A stretch of DNA of 10,769 nt from Sutterella sp. (lineage in GTDB: Bacteria; Pseudomonadota; Gammaproteobacteria; Burkholderiales; Burkholderiaceae_F): contig DXSO01000013.1 of the NCBI GenBank assembly GCA_019410445.1, positions 1-10,769 on the forward strand, read 5' to 3'. The notes under the pieces are model-generated. The model saw only the letters and a program-made list of their open reading frames with translations, was not told the origin of the DNA and searched no databases. The translations under genes were made by a program, and so were the position numbers. Within the stretch, counting starts at the first letter, position 1. The number at the start of each line of letters is the position of its first letter. This document shows positions 1 to 5,332 of the stretch, in pieces.

Positions 1-331
1 GCCCCATTTCTTCAATGCGTTTGCTGAGTGCACCGACGCCGGCGACAAATACTTCACAGCCGAGGAAATTGACTTCCGGGTGGGCTTGCGCGATGGCCGC
101 CGTGGTTTCTCCCATGCCGCAACCGATTTCCAGAACCAGAGGTGCCTGACGACCGAAACTTGCCTCAGCGTCAAAAGGTTTGACTTCGTAGGAAACTTGG
201 TACTTAGGGAAGATTTCTTCAAAAGCGCGTTCCTGAGCAACGGAAATGTGACCGCGGCGCAGCACAAAACTGCGAATGTGACGGTTCTTGAGCTCCTCGA
301 GCTCTTCAGGAGTGAGTTCTTTGCCGGACAT
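1..331 (-). CDS. trmB: tRNA (guanine-N7-)-methyltransferase TrmB, 5' part (runs off the left edge)
   Basis: TrmB uses S-adenosylmethionine to make m7G at position 46 in the variable loop of many tRNAs. The window holds the first 110 codons. The protein has the family's N-terminal segment RSFVLRRGHIS (about residues 21-31), followed by the SAM-binding motif LVLEIGCGMGETT (about 65-77) and the acidic-end strand NFLGCEVFVAGVGAL (about 88-102). The C-terminal catalytic part (the PDPW region) lies outside. The ATG at 331-329 begins MSGKELTPEEL, a usual place for this family, but no clear Shine-Dalgarno sequence precedes it (TCCGTTTTCAACA). The start lies only 18 nt after a terminator-like hairpin that follows the tRNA-Gly gene, so there is hardly room for a separate promoter. 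Family assignment is confident; how it is transcribed is inference. Confidence 0.9.
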   Translation of the reverse strand, partial: MSGKELTPEELEELKNRHIRSFVLRRGHISVAQERAFEEIFPKYQVSYEVKPFDAEASFGRQAPLVLEIGCGMGETTAAIAQAHPEVNFLGCEVFVAGVGALSKRIEEMG

Positions 332-349
332 TGTTGAAAACGGATAGTA

Positions 350-381
350 AAAACGGACCGTCACTGAAGGCGGTCCGTTTT
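350..381 (-). terminator. Rho-independent terminator after tRNA-Gly
   Basis: The sequence shows a perfect 11-bp stem (AAAACGGACCG at 350-360 pairing with CGGTCCGTTTT at 371-381) with a 10-nt loop. Read on the minus strand, the 3' arm ends in a T-run. It begins 10 nt past the tRNA 3' end and stops 18 nt before the trmB ATG, so it should end the tRNA transcript. Partial read-through may feed trmB. Confidence 0.8.
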
Positions 382-390
382 GTCGAATCT

Positions 391-464
391 TGGAGCGGGC
401 GAAGGGAATCGAACCCTCGTATAAAGCTTGGGAAGCTTTCGTTCTGCCATTGAACTACGCCCGC
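391..464 (-). tRNA. glyU: tRNA-Gly, anticodon CCC (reads GGG), CCA encoded
   Basis: The minus strand folds as a full cloverleaf. The acceptor stem is GCGGGCG/CGCCCGC. The D arm is GTTC-AATGGCA-GAAC. The anticodon stem is AAAGC/GCTTT around the loop TTCCCAA, giving anticodon CCC. The T arm contains the loop TTCGATT. The discriminator is T and the 3' CCA is encoded in the DNA (391-393). From memory it is almost identical to E. coli glyU, with a compensated base-pair change in the anticodon stem. It has its own promoter at 476-504 and terminator at 350-381. Confidence 0.97.
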
Positions 465-475
465 ACGAGGCGTTA

Positions 476-504
476 ATTATGCCCAAAACTTAGAAGGAAA
501 CCAA
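476..504 (-). promoter_or_regulatory. Candidate sigma70 promoter for tRNA-Gly
   Basis: On the minus strand a -35 element TTGGTT (499-504) is separated by exactly 17 bp from a -10 element CATAAT (476-481, five of six consensus bases). It lies 11 nt before the tRNA 5' end, so the transcript would start only a few bases ahead of the mature tRNA. The short GC-containing discriminator (TAACGCC) resembles stable-RNA promoters. This is pattern-based and untested. Confidence 0.65.
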
Positions 505-527
505 GAGGTTGCGCAAAATTTTGGGCA
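480..527. repeat. 9-bp inverted repeat between the EFR1-like gene and tRNA-Gly
   Basis: TGCCCAAAA at 480-488 is the exact reverse complement of TTTTGGGCA at 519-527, with a 30-nt spacer. It starts 15 nt after the stop codon of the iron-sulfur flavoprotein gene and includes the spacer and -35 region of the tRNA promoter. It could be a weak transcript-end hairpin for the upstream gene. No T-run follows it, so I do not call it an intrinsic terminator. Confidence 0.4.
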
Positions 528-542
528 GAGAAGGTTTCGTTC

Positions 543-1304
543 TCAGAGATAGAACTCGTTGGCCTTATGAGCTCCCAGCAACGGCGAGAGTCGAGCTGTA
601 ATGGCAGCTTTGACCGGGGCGGGCAGTGCTTTTGCTCCGGACACGCAACTGGAGGCACAACGCATGCAGTTGATGCACAGGGCGATGTCTGTTTTGCTGG
701 GCTCAGCCGGGTCGATGGCTCCGGTCGGGCAAACAACTGCACATACGCCGCATTTGCGACACAGTGCCGTATCCGTTTCCGGTACGCAAACGGCTTTGTA
801 GGCATCTCGGTAGGGGCGATTGCCAGGAACGGTAACGGGAGAGAAGCTTCCAGAGGCATATTTCTCACAGACCCGACGACCGAAATCACGGATTTCATCG
901 AAGTCGTCCTCGTTGGGGCGACCACGTTCCAGATCAGGAACAAAAACGTGAGCGGCGATCGTTGCGGCGCTCGCGAGAACTGTTGCGCCTGCTTTTTCGC
1001 AAAGGTCATTGAGTTCGAGCAGGGCGTCTTCATAAGCACGACCACCGTAGACGGCAAAGGTGATCACCTTGACGCCAGTCATGACCGATCGAGCAAGCTT
1101 TTCTGCCATGGGAGTCGGAATTCGTCCGGCGTAAACGGGAGCTGCGACCACAGCGATGGATCCTTCTGGCATCAATGGAACTTCCGTATCACGGTCGGTA
1201 AGGTTGACCTCGATGGGAGCATTCTCAGAGATAGCTCGACAAAAGACGTAAGTGGTGTCGTACGTGCTCGAGCACGGTGAGAAGTACAAATGAAAGACGG
1301 GCAT
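543..1304 (-). CDS. EFR1-type flavodoxin-like protein with two 4Fe-4S clusters
   Basis: The N-terminal part (about 1-150 of 253 residues) looks like a flavodoxin fold that would bind FMN: a phosphate-loop-like FSPCSSTYDTTY (8-19), then APVYAGRIPTP (55-65) and YGGRAYEDAL (86-95). The C-terminal part is a bacterial ferredoxin domain with two CxxCxxCxxxC motifs, C182/C185/C188/C192 followed by PTG, and C210/C213/C216/C220. Such proteins are thought to pass electrons in anaerobic or microaerobic metabolism, but no specific partner is known. No signal peptide or membrane segment is visible, so it should be cytoplasmic. I prefer ATG 1304 (MPVFHLYFSP) because family members start directly at the first flavodoxin strand. 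A TTG at 1349 would add 15 residues. It stands alone between the metNI terminator and tRNA-Gly, so context gives no pathway. Confidence 0.85.
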   Translation of the reverse strand: MPVFHLYFSPCSSTYDTTYVFCRAISENAPIEVNLTDRDTEVPLMPEGSIAVVAAPVYAGRIPTPMAEKLARSVMTGVKVITFAVYGGRAYEDALLELNDLCEKAGATVLASAATIAAHVFVPDLERGRPNEDDFDEIRDFGRRVCEKYASGSFSPVTVPGNRPYRDAYKAVCVPETDTALCRKCGVCAVVCPTGAIDPAEPSKTDIALCINCMRCASSCVSGAKALPAPVKAAITARLSPLLGAHKANEFYL

Positions 1305-1374
1305 GGTACTGGTACTCAAGTGAACAAGGAGGGTCGAAGTTTTGCTCAAACACCGACAAGCCTAAGAATATGCC

Positions 1375-1448
1375 AAAAAAAGTAAAACCGCGCGATTTGT
1401 TTGGACTTGGGAGAGAGGTATTTCCCGAAGACAGCACAAATGGCGCGG
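1375..1448 (-). terminator. Large hairpin terminator after metI
   Basis: On the minus strand, 20 nt after the metI stop, CCGCGC (1448-1443) pairs with GCGCGG (1393-1388). After one G·G/C·C mismatch position the pairing continues as ATTTG (1441-1437) with CAAAT (1399-1395). The 37-nt loop can form a smaller hairpin (GGGA/TCCC, 1409-1425). The T-rich tract TTTTACTTTTTTT follows the stem directly. This fits an intrinsic terminator for metNI that separates it from the downstream flavoprotein gene, though the loop is unusually long. Confidence 0.6.
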
Positions 1449-1468
1449 CTTTTGTGGGTGGTGGTGGA

Positions 1469-2122
1469 TTACTTGTGGCTCATGCGACGAACCAACCAAT
1501 CTCCGAAACTTTGCATGGCTTGAACAAAGACGATGAGAATCACGACCACGGCAAGCATGACATCAGGCATGAAGCGTTGGTAGCCGTATCGAATGCCCAT
1601 GTCACCCAAACCACCGCCGCCGATGGCGCCGGCCATGGCTGAGTAGCCGACCAAGCTCACGAGACTGATGGTGAGGCCGGCGACGATACCGGGCATCGCT
1701 TCAGGCAGAAGAACCTTCATGACGATTTGCAAATTGGTGGCACCCATGGCTTGGGCAGCTTCAATCAGTCCTTTGTCTACTTCTCTCAGGCTTGTTTCGA
1801 CCAAGCGAGCGATGAAGGGAGCTACGGCGATTGTCAACGGAACAACCGCAGCTGCCGTTCCAATGGAGGTTCCGGCAATTACTCGAGTCAACGGAATAAT
1901 TGCGACTAACAAAATGATGAAAGGTGTCGAGCGTACGGCATTGATGATCCAGCCGAGTACTTTGTTGAAAATAGGCATTGGGTGCACACCGCCGTTGTCG
2001 GTGATGTGAAGAAGAATGCCGAGCGGGATGCCGAAGACCGAGCCGATGAAGCCGGAAAGTCCAACCATGATGACGGTTTCGACAAAAGAGTCCCAGAGCA
2101 TGAGCATCAAATCAGAGGACAT
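1469..2122 (-). CDS. metI: Methionine ABC transporter permease MetI
   Basis: MetI is the inner-membrane permease of the D/L-methionine importer MetNIQ and works as a homodimer with two MetN ATPases. The protein has 217 residues, the usual family length, with about five hydrophobic helices (near 14-38, 54-78, 88-108, 146-168 and 186-206). The ATPase-docking EAA loop EAAQAMGATN...IVMKVLLPEAMPG lies at 121-145. The family segment NAVRSTPFIILLVAIIPLTR lies at 61-80. I chose ATG 2122 (MSSDLMLMLWDSF) over a start 16 codons upstream because GAGGAGGTCACCAGTA places a strong ribosome site 9 nt before it. The start overlaps the end of metN by 11 bp, so translation is probably coupled. No metQ follows; a terminator does. 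Confidence 0.95.
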   Translation of the reverse strand: MSSDLMLMLWDSFVETVIMVGLSGFIGSVFGIPLGILLHITDNGGVHPMPIFNKVLGWIINAVRSTPFIILLVAIIPLTRVIAGTSIGTAAAVVPLTIAVAPFIARLVETSLREVDKGLIEAAQAMGATNLQIVMKVLLPEAMPGIVAGLTISLVSLVGYSAMAGAIGGGGLGDMGIRYGYQRFMPDVMLAVVVILIVFVQAMQSFGDWLVRRMSHK

Positions 2123-3161
2123 TACTGGTGACCTCCTCAACGGTGACGTTGTGCTTGCGTAGATATTCAAGCAGACGTGAGAACGTATCGTTGTCGCAGC
2201 TTGTCAGAATCGTGAGCGTACCAAAGCCGTTGCCTTGTACTTCATCGACTTGTCCCAAAAGAATGTTAACGTCGATGTTAAACAGGCGGCTGGCTTCGGA
2301 AATAACCGGACGAGTGACCTCGCTGCCCACAAAGCTTAGACGCAGAATATGCACCAGACTCTTGTCAAGACTGCTGACCTGATTGCGGACACGTTCGATC
2401 ATGGAAGCGGGCAATTCCTGTGCCATGATATTGCCGATCAACGCTTTGGTGGTTTCGGATTTCGGACGACGGAAGACATCGAGTACGGAACCTTCTTCAA
2501 CCACAATGCCTTTATTCATGACAGCTACGCGATCGCAAATTTGTTTGACCACGTCCATTTGGTGGGTGATCATGACGATCGTGAGCCCAAGCTCTTTGTT
2601 GATGCGCTTGAGAAGTTCAAGAGTGGCGATGGTTGTTTCGGGATCGAGTGCGCTTGTGGCTTCGTCCGACAAAAGAACTTTGGGGTCGTTGGCCAAAGCT
2701 CGTGCAATGCCGACACGTTGTTTTTGGCCGCCAGAAAGTTGAGACGGATACTTGTTGCGGTGTTCGCTCAGTCCAACAAGCTCAAGCAAGGGGTCGATCT
2801 TGGCTTTGATCTTTGCTTTGTCTGTCCCGACCAACTCTAACGGAAAGGCGGCGTTGTCGAAAACCGTGCGAGAACTGAGCAAGTTGAAGTGTTGGAAAAT
2901 CATGCCGATATTGCGTCGCGTGGCACGCAATTCGGCTTCGGTCATGGTGTTGAGGCATTTGCCGTTAACAGTGACCGTTCCTTCGCTCGGACGGTTGAGA
3001 AAGTTGATGCAGCGCACGAGTGTGGATTTGCCTGCTCCGGAACGGCCGATAATGCCGAAAATTTCGCCTTGATTGATATGAAGCGAAACGTCCTTGAGAG
3101 CGTGGAAAACACCCCCTTCGGGAGTGGGATAGCGCTGCGAGATGTGTTGAAGTTCAATCAT
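2112..3161 (-). CDS. metN: Methionine ABC transporter ATP-binding protein MetN
   Basis: MetN powers methionine import through MetI from the cytoplasmic face. All ABC motifs are present in 349 residues: Walker A GRSGAGKST (39-47), Q-loop Q90, signature LSGGQKQR (142-149), Walker B VLLSDE (162-167), D-loop SALD and switch histidine H200. The C-terminal part (about 265-349) is the NIL regulatory domain, which in E. coli MetN binds methionine and shuts transport off (trans-inhibition). This domain separates MetN from other amino-acid ABC ATPases. Length and start (MIELQHISQRY) are normal for the family. The ATG has no strong Shine-Dalgarno sequence (TTTTGAATTTGCGCG). It is the first gene of the metNI operon, with a leader rich in inverted repeats. 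Confidence 0.97.
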   Translation of the reverse strand: MIELQHISQRYPTPEGGVFHALKDVSLHINQGEIFGIIGRSGAGKSTLVRCINFLNRPSEGTVTVNGKCLNTMTEAELRATRRNIGMIFQHFNLLSSRTVFDNAAFPLELVGTDKAKIKAKIDPLLELVGLSEHRNKYPSQLSGGQKQRVGIARALANDPKVLLSDEATSALDPETTIATLELLKRINKELGLTIVMITHQMDVVKQICDRVAVMNKGIVVEEGSVLDVFRRPKSETTKALIGNIMAQELPASMIERVRNQVSSLDKSLVHILRLSFVGSEVTRPVISEASRLFNIDVNILLGQVDEVQGNGFGTLTILTSCDNDTFSRLLEYLRKHNVTVEEVTSNVL

Positions 3162-3181
3162 CGCGCAAATTCAAAATGTGA

Positions 3182-3210
3182 GGGCATCGAAGACAATGGA
3201 AAAAATGCCC
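3182..3210 (-). repeat. Hairpin in the metN leader
   Basis: On the minus strand GGGCAT (3210-3205) can pair with ATGCCC (3187-3182) around a 17-nt T-rich loop, ending 20 nt before the metN ATG. Its 5' arm is part of a direct repeat TGTCGGGC, also present 12 nt upstream. A role in controlling metN is possible but only inferred. Confidence 0.4.
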
Positions 3211-3217
3211 GACAGTA

Positions 3218-3243
3218 AGCCCGACATTTTATCAAAGCGGGCT
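3218..3243. promoter_or_regulatory. Candidate metN promoter (extended -10) inside an inverted repeat
   Basis: On the minus strand TGATAAAAT gives an extended -10 (TGn at 3234-3232, TAAAAT at 3231-3226), with only a poor -35 upstream. It sits in the loop of a 6-bp inverted repeat, AGCCCG at 3218-3223 and CGGGCT at 3238-3243. Transcription would start near 3220, giving a leader of about 60 nt. A repressor could bind the inverted arms, or the arms could form a hairpin in a transcript that starts further upstream. Confidence 0.4.
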
Positions 3244-3267
3244 GAAAAACCTGAGTCGAGAGACCAA

Positions 3268-3306
3268 TTCAGAACGTTTTGTCGTGACTTGAACCTATGT
3301 TCTGAA
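3268..3306. repeat. 8-bp inverted repeat upstream of metN
   Basis: TTCAGAAC at 3268-3275 is the exact reverse complement of GTTCTGAA at 3299-3306, with a 23-nt spacer. It lies between the dnaQ terminator and the candidate metN promoter. It may be an operator pair or an RNA hairpin in a longer metN leader. I could not match it to a known regulator site. Confidence 0.35.
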
Positions 3307-3328
3307 AAAAAGAAAAAGCACAACCGAC

Positions 3329-3352
3329 AAAACACCTTAAAAAAGGTGTTTT
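3329..3352 (-). terminator. Rho-independent terminator after dnaQ
   Basis: AAAACACCTT at 3329-3338 pairs perfectly with AAGGTGTTTT at 3343-3352 around a 4-nt loop. Read on the minus strand the 3' arm ends in TTTT, and the hairpin starts 19 nt after the dnaQ stop codon. It closes the ffh-rnhA-dnaQ operon. The stem is nearly symmetric, so it could also act on the other strand, but no gene converges there. Confidence 0.75.
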
Positions 3353-3371
3353 GAAGGTTTCAACAAAACGT

Positions 3372-4097
3372 TTAGCTCTCGGTCAGAGGTTGTGTGGATT
3401 GCAAGGCTTGCGTCCAAAGGCAGCCTTTTTTGCTTTTTTTGGCGATTGTTTCAAGAAAAGCTTCGTGAAGAGCAAGCTCTTCGGCAGGAACGCAAGCTCT
3501 CACAAAGAGACTTTTGTCCGGAAGTTGAAAACCCGAAGTCCCCGCTTCGATTGTGTCACTGAGCAGTTCCCCTTGCTTGCGGGTCATTGCGAGGTAGACC
3601 TCTGCGAGCAGTCGGGCGTCAAGCAAGGCTCCGTGGAGGGTACGGGCAGACTTGTCAATTTCGTATCGAGAGCACAGAACGTCGAGAGTATTTCTGAGGC
3701 CAGGGAAGATGTCGGAGGCCATTTTGAGGCTGTCGGTTACCTTCGGACAATAATCTTCAATGCGGCCTTTGCCAAGGCGACCGAGCTCCATGTTGAGAAA
3801 GCCCACGTCGAAACTCGCGTTGTGGATGATGAGTTCGGCTCCCTGCACAAATTGCAGGAATTCATCGGCTATATCGGCAAAAAGAGGTTTATCAGCCAAA
3901 AAAGCGTTATCAAGACCGTGCACTTGGACAGCTTCGGCCGGAACATCGCGTTCAGGATTGATGTAGCGATGAAAAAAGGCTTCCGGTTTGTCGCTTAAAG
4001 TGCGGCCAACAATTTCGGCACAGCCGACTTCAACAATGCGATCGCCCTTATCGGCGTTGAGTCCTGTGGTTTCCGTATCCAGACAAATCTGACGCAT
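3372..4097 (-). CDS. dnaQ: DNA polymerase III epsilon subunit (3'-5' proofreading exonuclease)
   Basis: The epsilon subunit removes misincorporated nucleotides within the polymerase III core. The protein (241 residues, the usual size) shows the DEDDh exonuclease set: D7 and E9 in LDTETTG, D97 in NASFD, H155 and D160 in LHGALLDA. The segment VHGLDNAFLADKP (59-71) is also typical of DnaQ. The C-terminal tail (about 185-241) would bind the alpha subunit and has no clamp-binding motif that I can identify with confidence. The start MRQICLDTETTG is standard. The ATG lies 2 nt after the rnhA stop, with no separate ribosome site, so translation is probably coupled to rnhA. In E. coli rnhA and dnaQ are neighbours but divergent; here they run in the same direction. 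Confidence 0.96.
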   Translation of the reverse strand: MRQICLDTETTGLNADKGDRIVEVGCAEIVGRTLSDKPEAFFHRYINPERDVPAEAVQVHGLDNAFLADKPLFADIADEFLQFVQGAELIIHNASFDVGFLNMELGRLGKGRIEDYCPKVTDSLKMASDIFPGLRNTLDVLCSRYEIDKSARTLHGALLDARLLAEVYLAMTRKQGELLSDTIEAGTSGFQLPDKSLFVRACVPAEELALHEAFLETIAKKSKKGCLWTQALQSTQPLTES

Positions 4098-4099
4098 AG

Positions 4100-4558
4100 T
4101 TAAGGATTGACGTTGTTTATAAATTGGGATGCGCCCAAGTTGGCGAGTTCGTCGGCCCGTTCATTGCCAGGGTCTCCGGCATGTCCTTTAACCCAGCGCC
4201 ACTCAATATTGTGTTGACTGGCCAGTTTGTCCAGACGCTGCCAGAGTTCAACATTTTTGACTGGTTTCCCATCAGCGGTGCGCCAGCCTTTTTGCTTCCA
4301 ACCTTGTACCCATCCTGTGATGCCATTTTTGACGTAGCTTGAGTCCAAGTGCAGGATGACGGGGACGGGACGCTTGATGGCCGATAGTGCTTCGATAACG
4401 GCTGTCAGTTCCATTCGATTATTGGTTGTCTGTGCTTCGCCGCCGTGCAGCTCGTGCTTATGGACGCCGTAGCGCATGACAACGCCCCAACCTCCAGGTC
4501 CGGGATTGCCCTTGCAGGCACCGTCAGTCCAAATTTCAAGAACAGTCTGTTGCGTCAT
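4100..4558 (-). CDS. rnhA: Ribonuclease HI
   Basis: RNase HI cuts the RNA strand of RNA-DNA hybrids, clearing R-loops and primer remnants in the cytoplasm. At 152 residues it matches the family length. The catalytic residues are all visible: D12 (IWTDGACKGNPG), E50 (NNRMELTAV), D72 (LHLDSSYV) and D136 (GNERADELA), with H126 in VKGHAGDPGN. The basic handle region KQKGWRTADGKPVKN (88-102) is present, as in the E. coli type. The ATG lies inside the end of the upstream methyltransferase gene (23-bp overlap), and dnaQ follows after 2 nt, so these three genes are tightly coupled. The assignment is very secure. Confidence 0.98.
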   Translation of the reverse strand: MTQQTVLEIWTDGACKGNPGPGGWGVVMRYGVHKHELHGGEAQTTNNRMELTAVIEALSAIKRPVPVILHLDSSYVKNGITGWVQGWKQKGWRTADGKPVKNVELWQRLDKLASQHNIEWRWVKGHAGDPGNERADELANLGASQFINNVNP

Positions 4559-5315
4559 GCGTTTTTTTCAGTATTTCGGAATTTGACAATGTAGCCGATA
4601 TGGTTTTGCCAGATTTTGCTGATGCGAAATTGACTTTCCCAACGAGAGTGGCTTTGACGTCAACCTTGCGAGCAGAAAGCAAAATGACATTGCTTAGCGT
4701 GGGCCACCAACGGTCGCCGGCTTTGTCGATCCAACTCGGCAGACGCACGTTTGAAGGATTTTTGTGCGGATTGATGGCATAAACCCCAAAATTTCCTCCT
4801 TCAAGAGTCAGTCCGGCATTCTGAATATGCGATTTGACTGCAGGCACTGATACGCCTGCGGCCCCGTCCGGCAGGATTTTTCGGGAAGGCAAGACTTTTT
4901 CGCATAAAGTCCAGCCACCCATGGGATTGAAAAAAAGCGTTACCAATATGCCGTTGGGAGCAAGCACTCGAGATGCTTCATTGAGAACTGCGGATAGTTC
5001 TTGTGGGTGACGGTCAAAGACGTGGGCGAGAACGACAACGTCGCAGCAGTCGTTTTCTAACGGCAATTTAGCCGCTTCTGCAATCACGCGAACTCGAAAG
5101 TCATCGTCACGGCATTTCGGGCAAACAAAATCGTCAATCAGAATGCGGTGAGTGATAGGGCTTGCCGCAAAAGGATTGAGAGCACCAAGACCGACCTGAA
5201 GCGCCCGGTGCCCGGTTTTTCCGGATAGGAATCGCGAGCAGGCACCTTCTTCCCAGGCCACAACCGTTCGGCCGGCGGGAGACTCAAGAAAAGATTCCCA
5301 AGTGACCGAGCGCAT
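4536..5315 (-). CDS. SAM-dependent methyltransferase-like protein (YafS-type)
   Basis: The protein has 259 residues and a class I methyltransferase layout: a motif I position ALQVGLGALNPF (38-49), a post-I region with VCPKC, the motif II/III area PLENDCCDVVVLAHVFD (85-101), and an NEASRVLAPNGILVTLFFNP strand-turn (112-131). Motif I lacks the full GxGxG pattern, so SAM binding is plausible but not certain. In E. coli the methyltransferase-like yafS lies next to rnhA and dnaQ; order and similarity in style suggest this is its counterpart. The substrate is unknown. ATG 5315 is preferred because GGAG lies 7 nt upstream; a TTG at 5336 overlapping the ffh stop would add seven residues. The 3' end overlaps rnhA by 23 bp. 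Confidence 0.8.
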   Translation of the reverse strand: MRSVTWESFLESPAGRTVVAWEEGACSRFLSGKTGHRALQVGLGALNPFAASPITHRILIDDFVCPKCRDDDFRVRVIAEAAKLPLENDCCDVVVLAHVFDRHPQELSAVLNEASRVLAPNGILVTLFFNPMGGWTLCEKVLPSRKILPDGAAGVSVPAVKSHIQNAGLTLEGGNFGVYAINPHKNPSNVRLPSWIDKAGDRWWPTLSNVILLSARKVDVKATLVGKVNFASAKSGKTISATLSNSEILKKTHDATDCS

Positions 5316-5332
5316 GGGTTTTCTCCGCAGAA

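Noticed and set aside
567..1280. A 237-codon plus-strand open frame opposite the iron-sulfur flavoprotein gene
   Set aside because: Its predicted protein has no recognisable domain, and the opposite strand encodes intact flavodoxin and ferredoxin motifs. It is a shadow frame.
3289..3303. A possible MetR-type site (TGAA, spacer, TTC) upstream of metN
   Set aside because: The spacer and second half-site do not fit the TGAA-N5-TTCA consensus, so it was not listed as an operator.
3351..3998. A 215-codon plus-strand open frame opposite dnaQ
   Set aside because: The opposite strand keeps all DEDDh catalytic residues of DnaQ. The plus frame begins inside the dnaQ terminator and has no ribosome site or domain.
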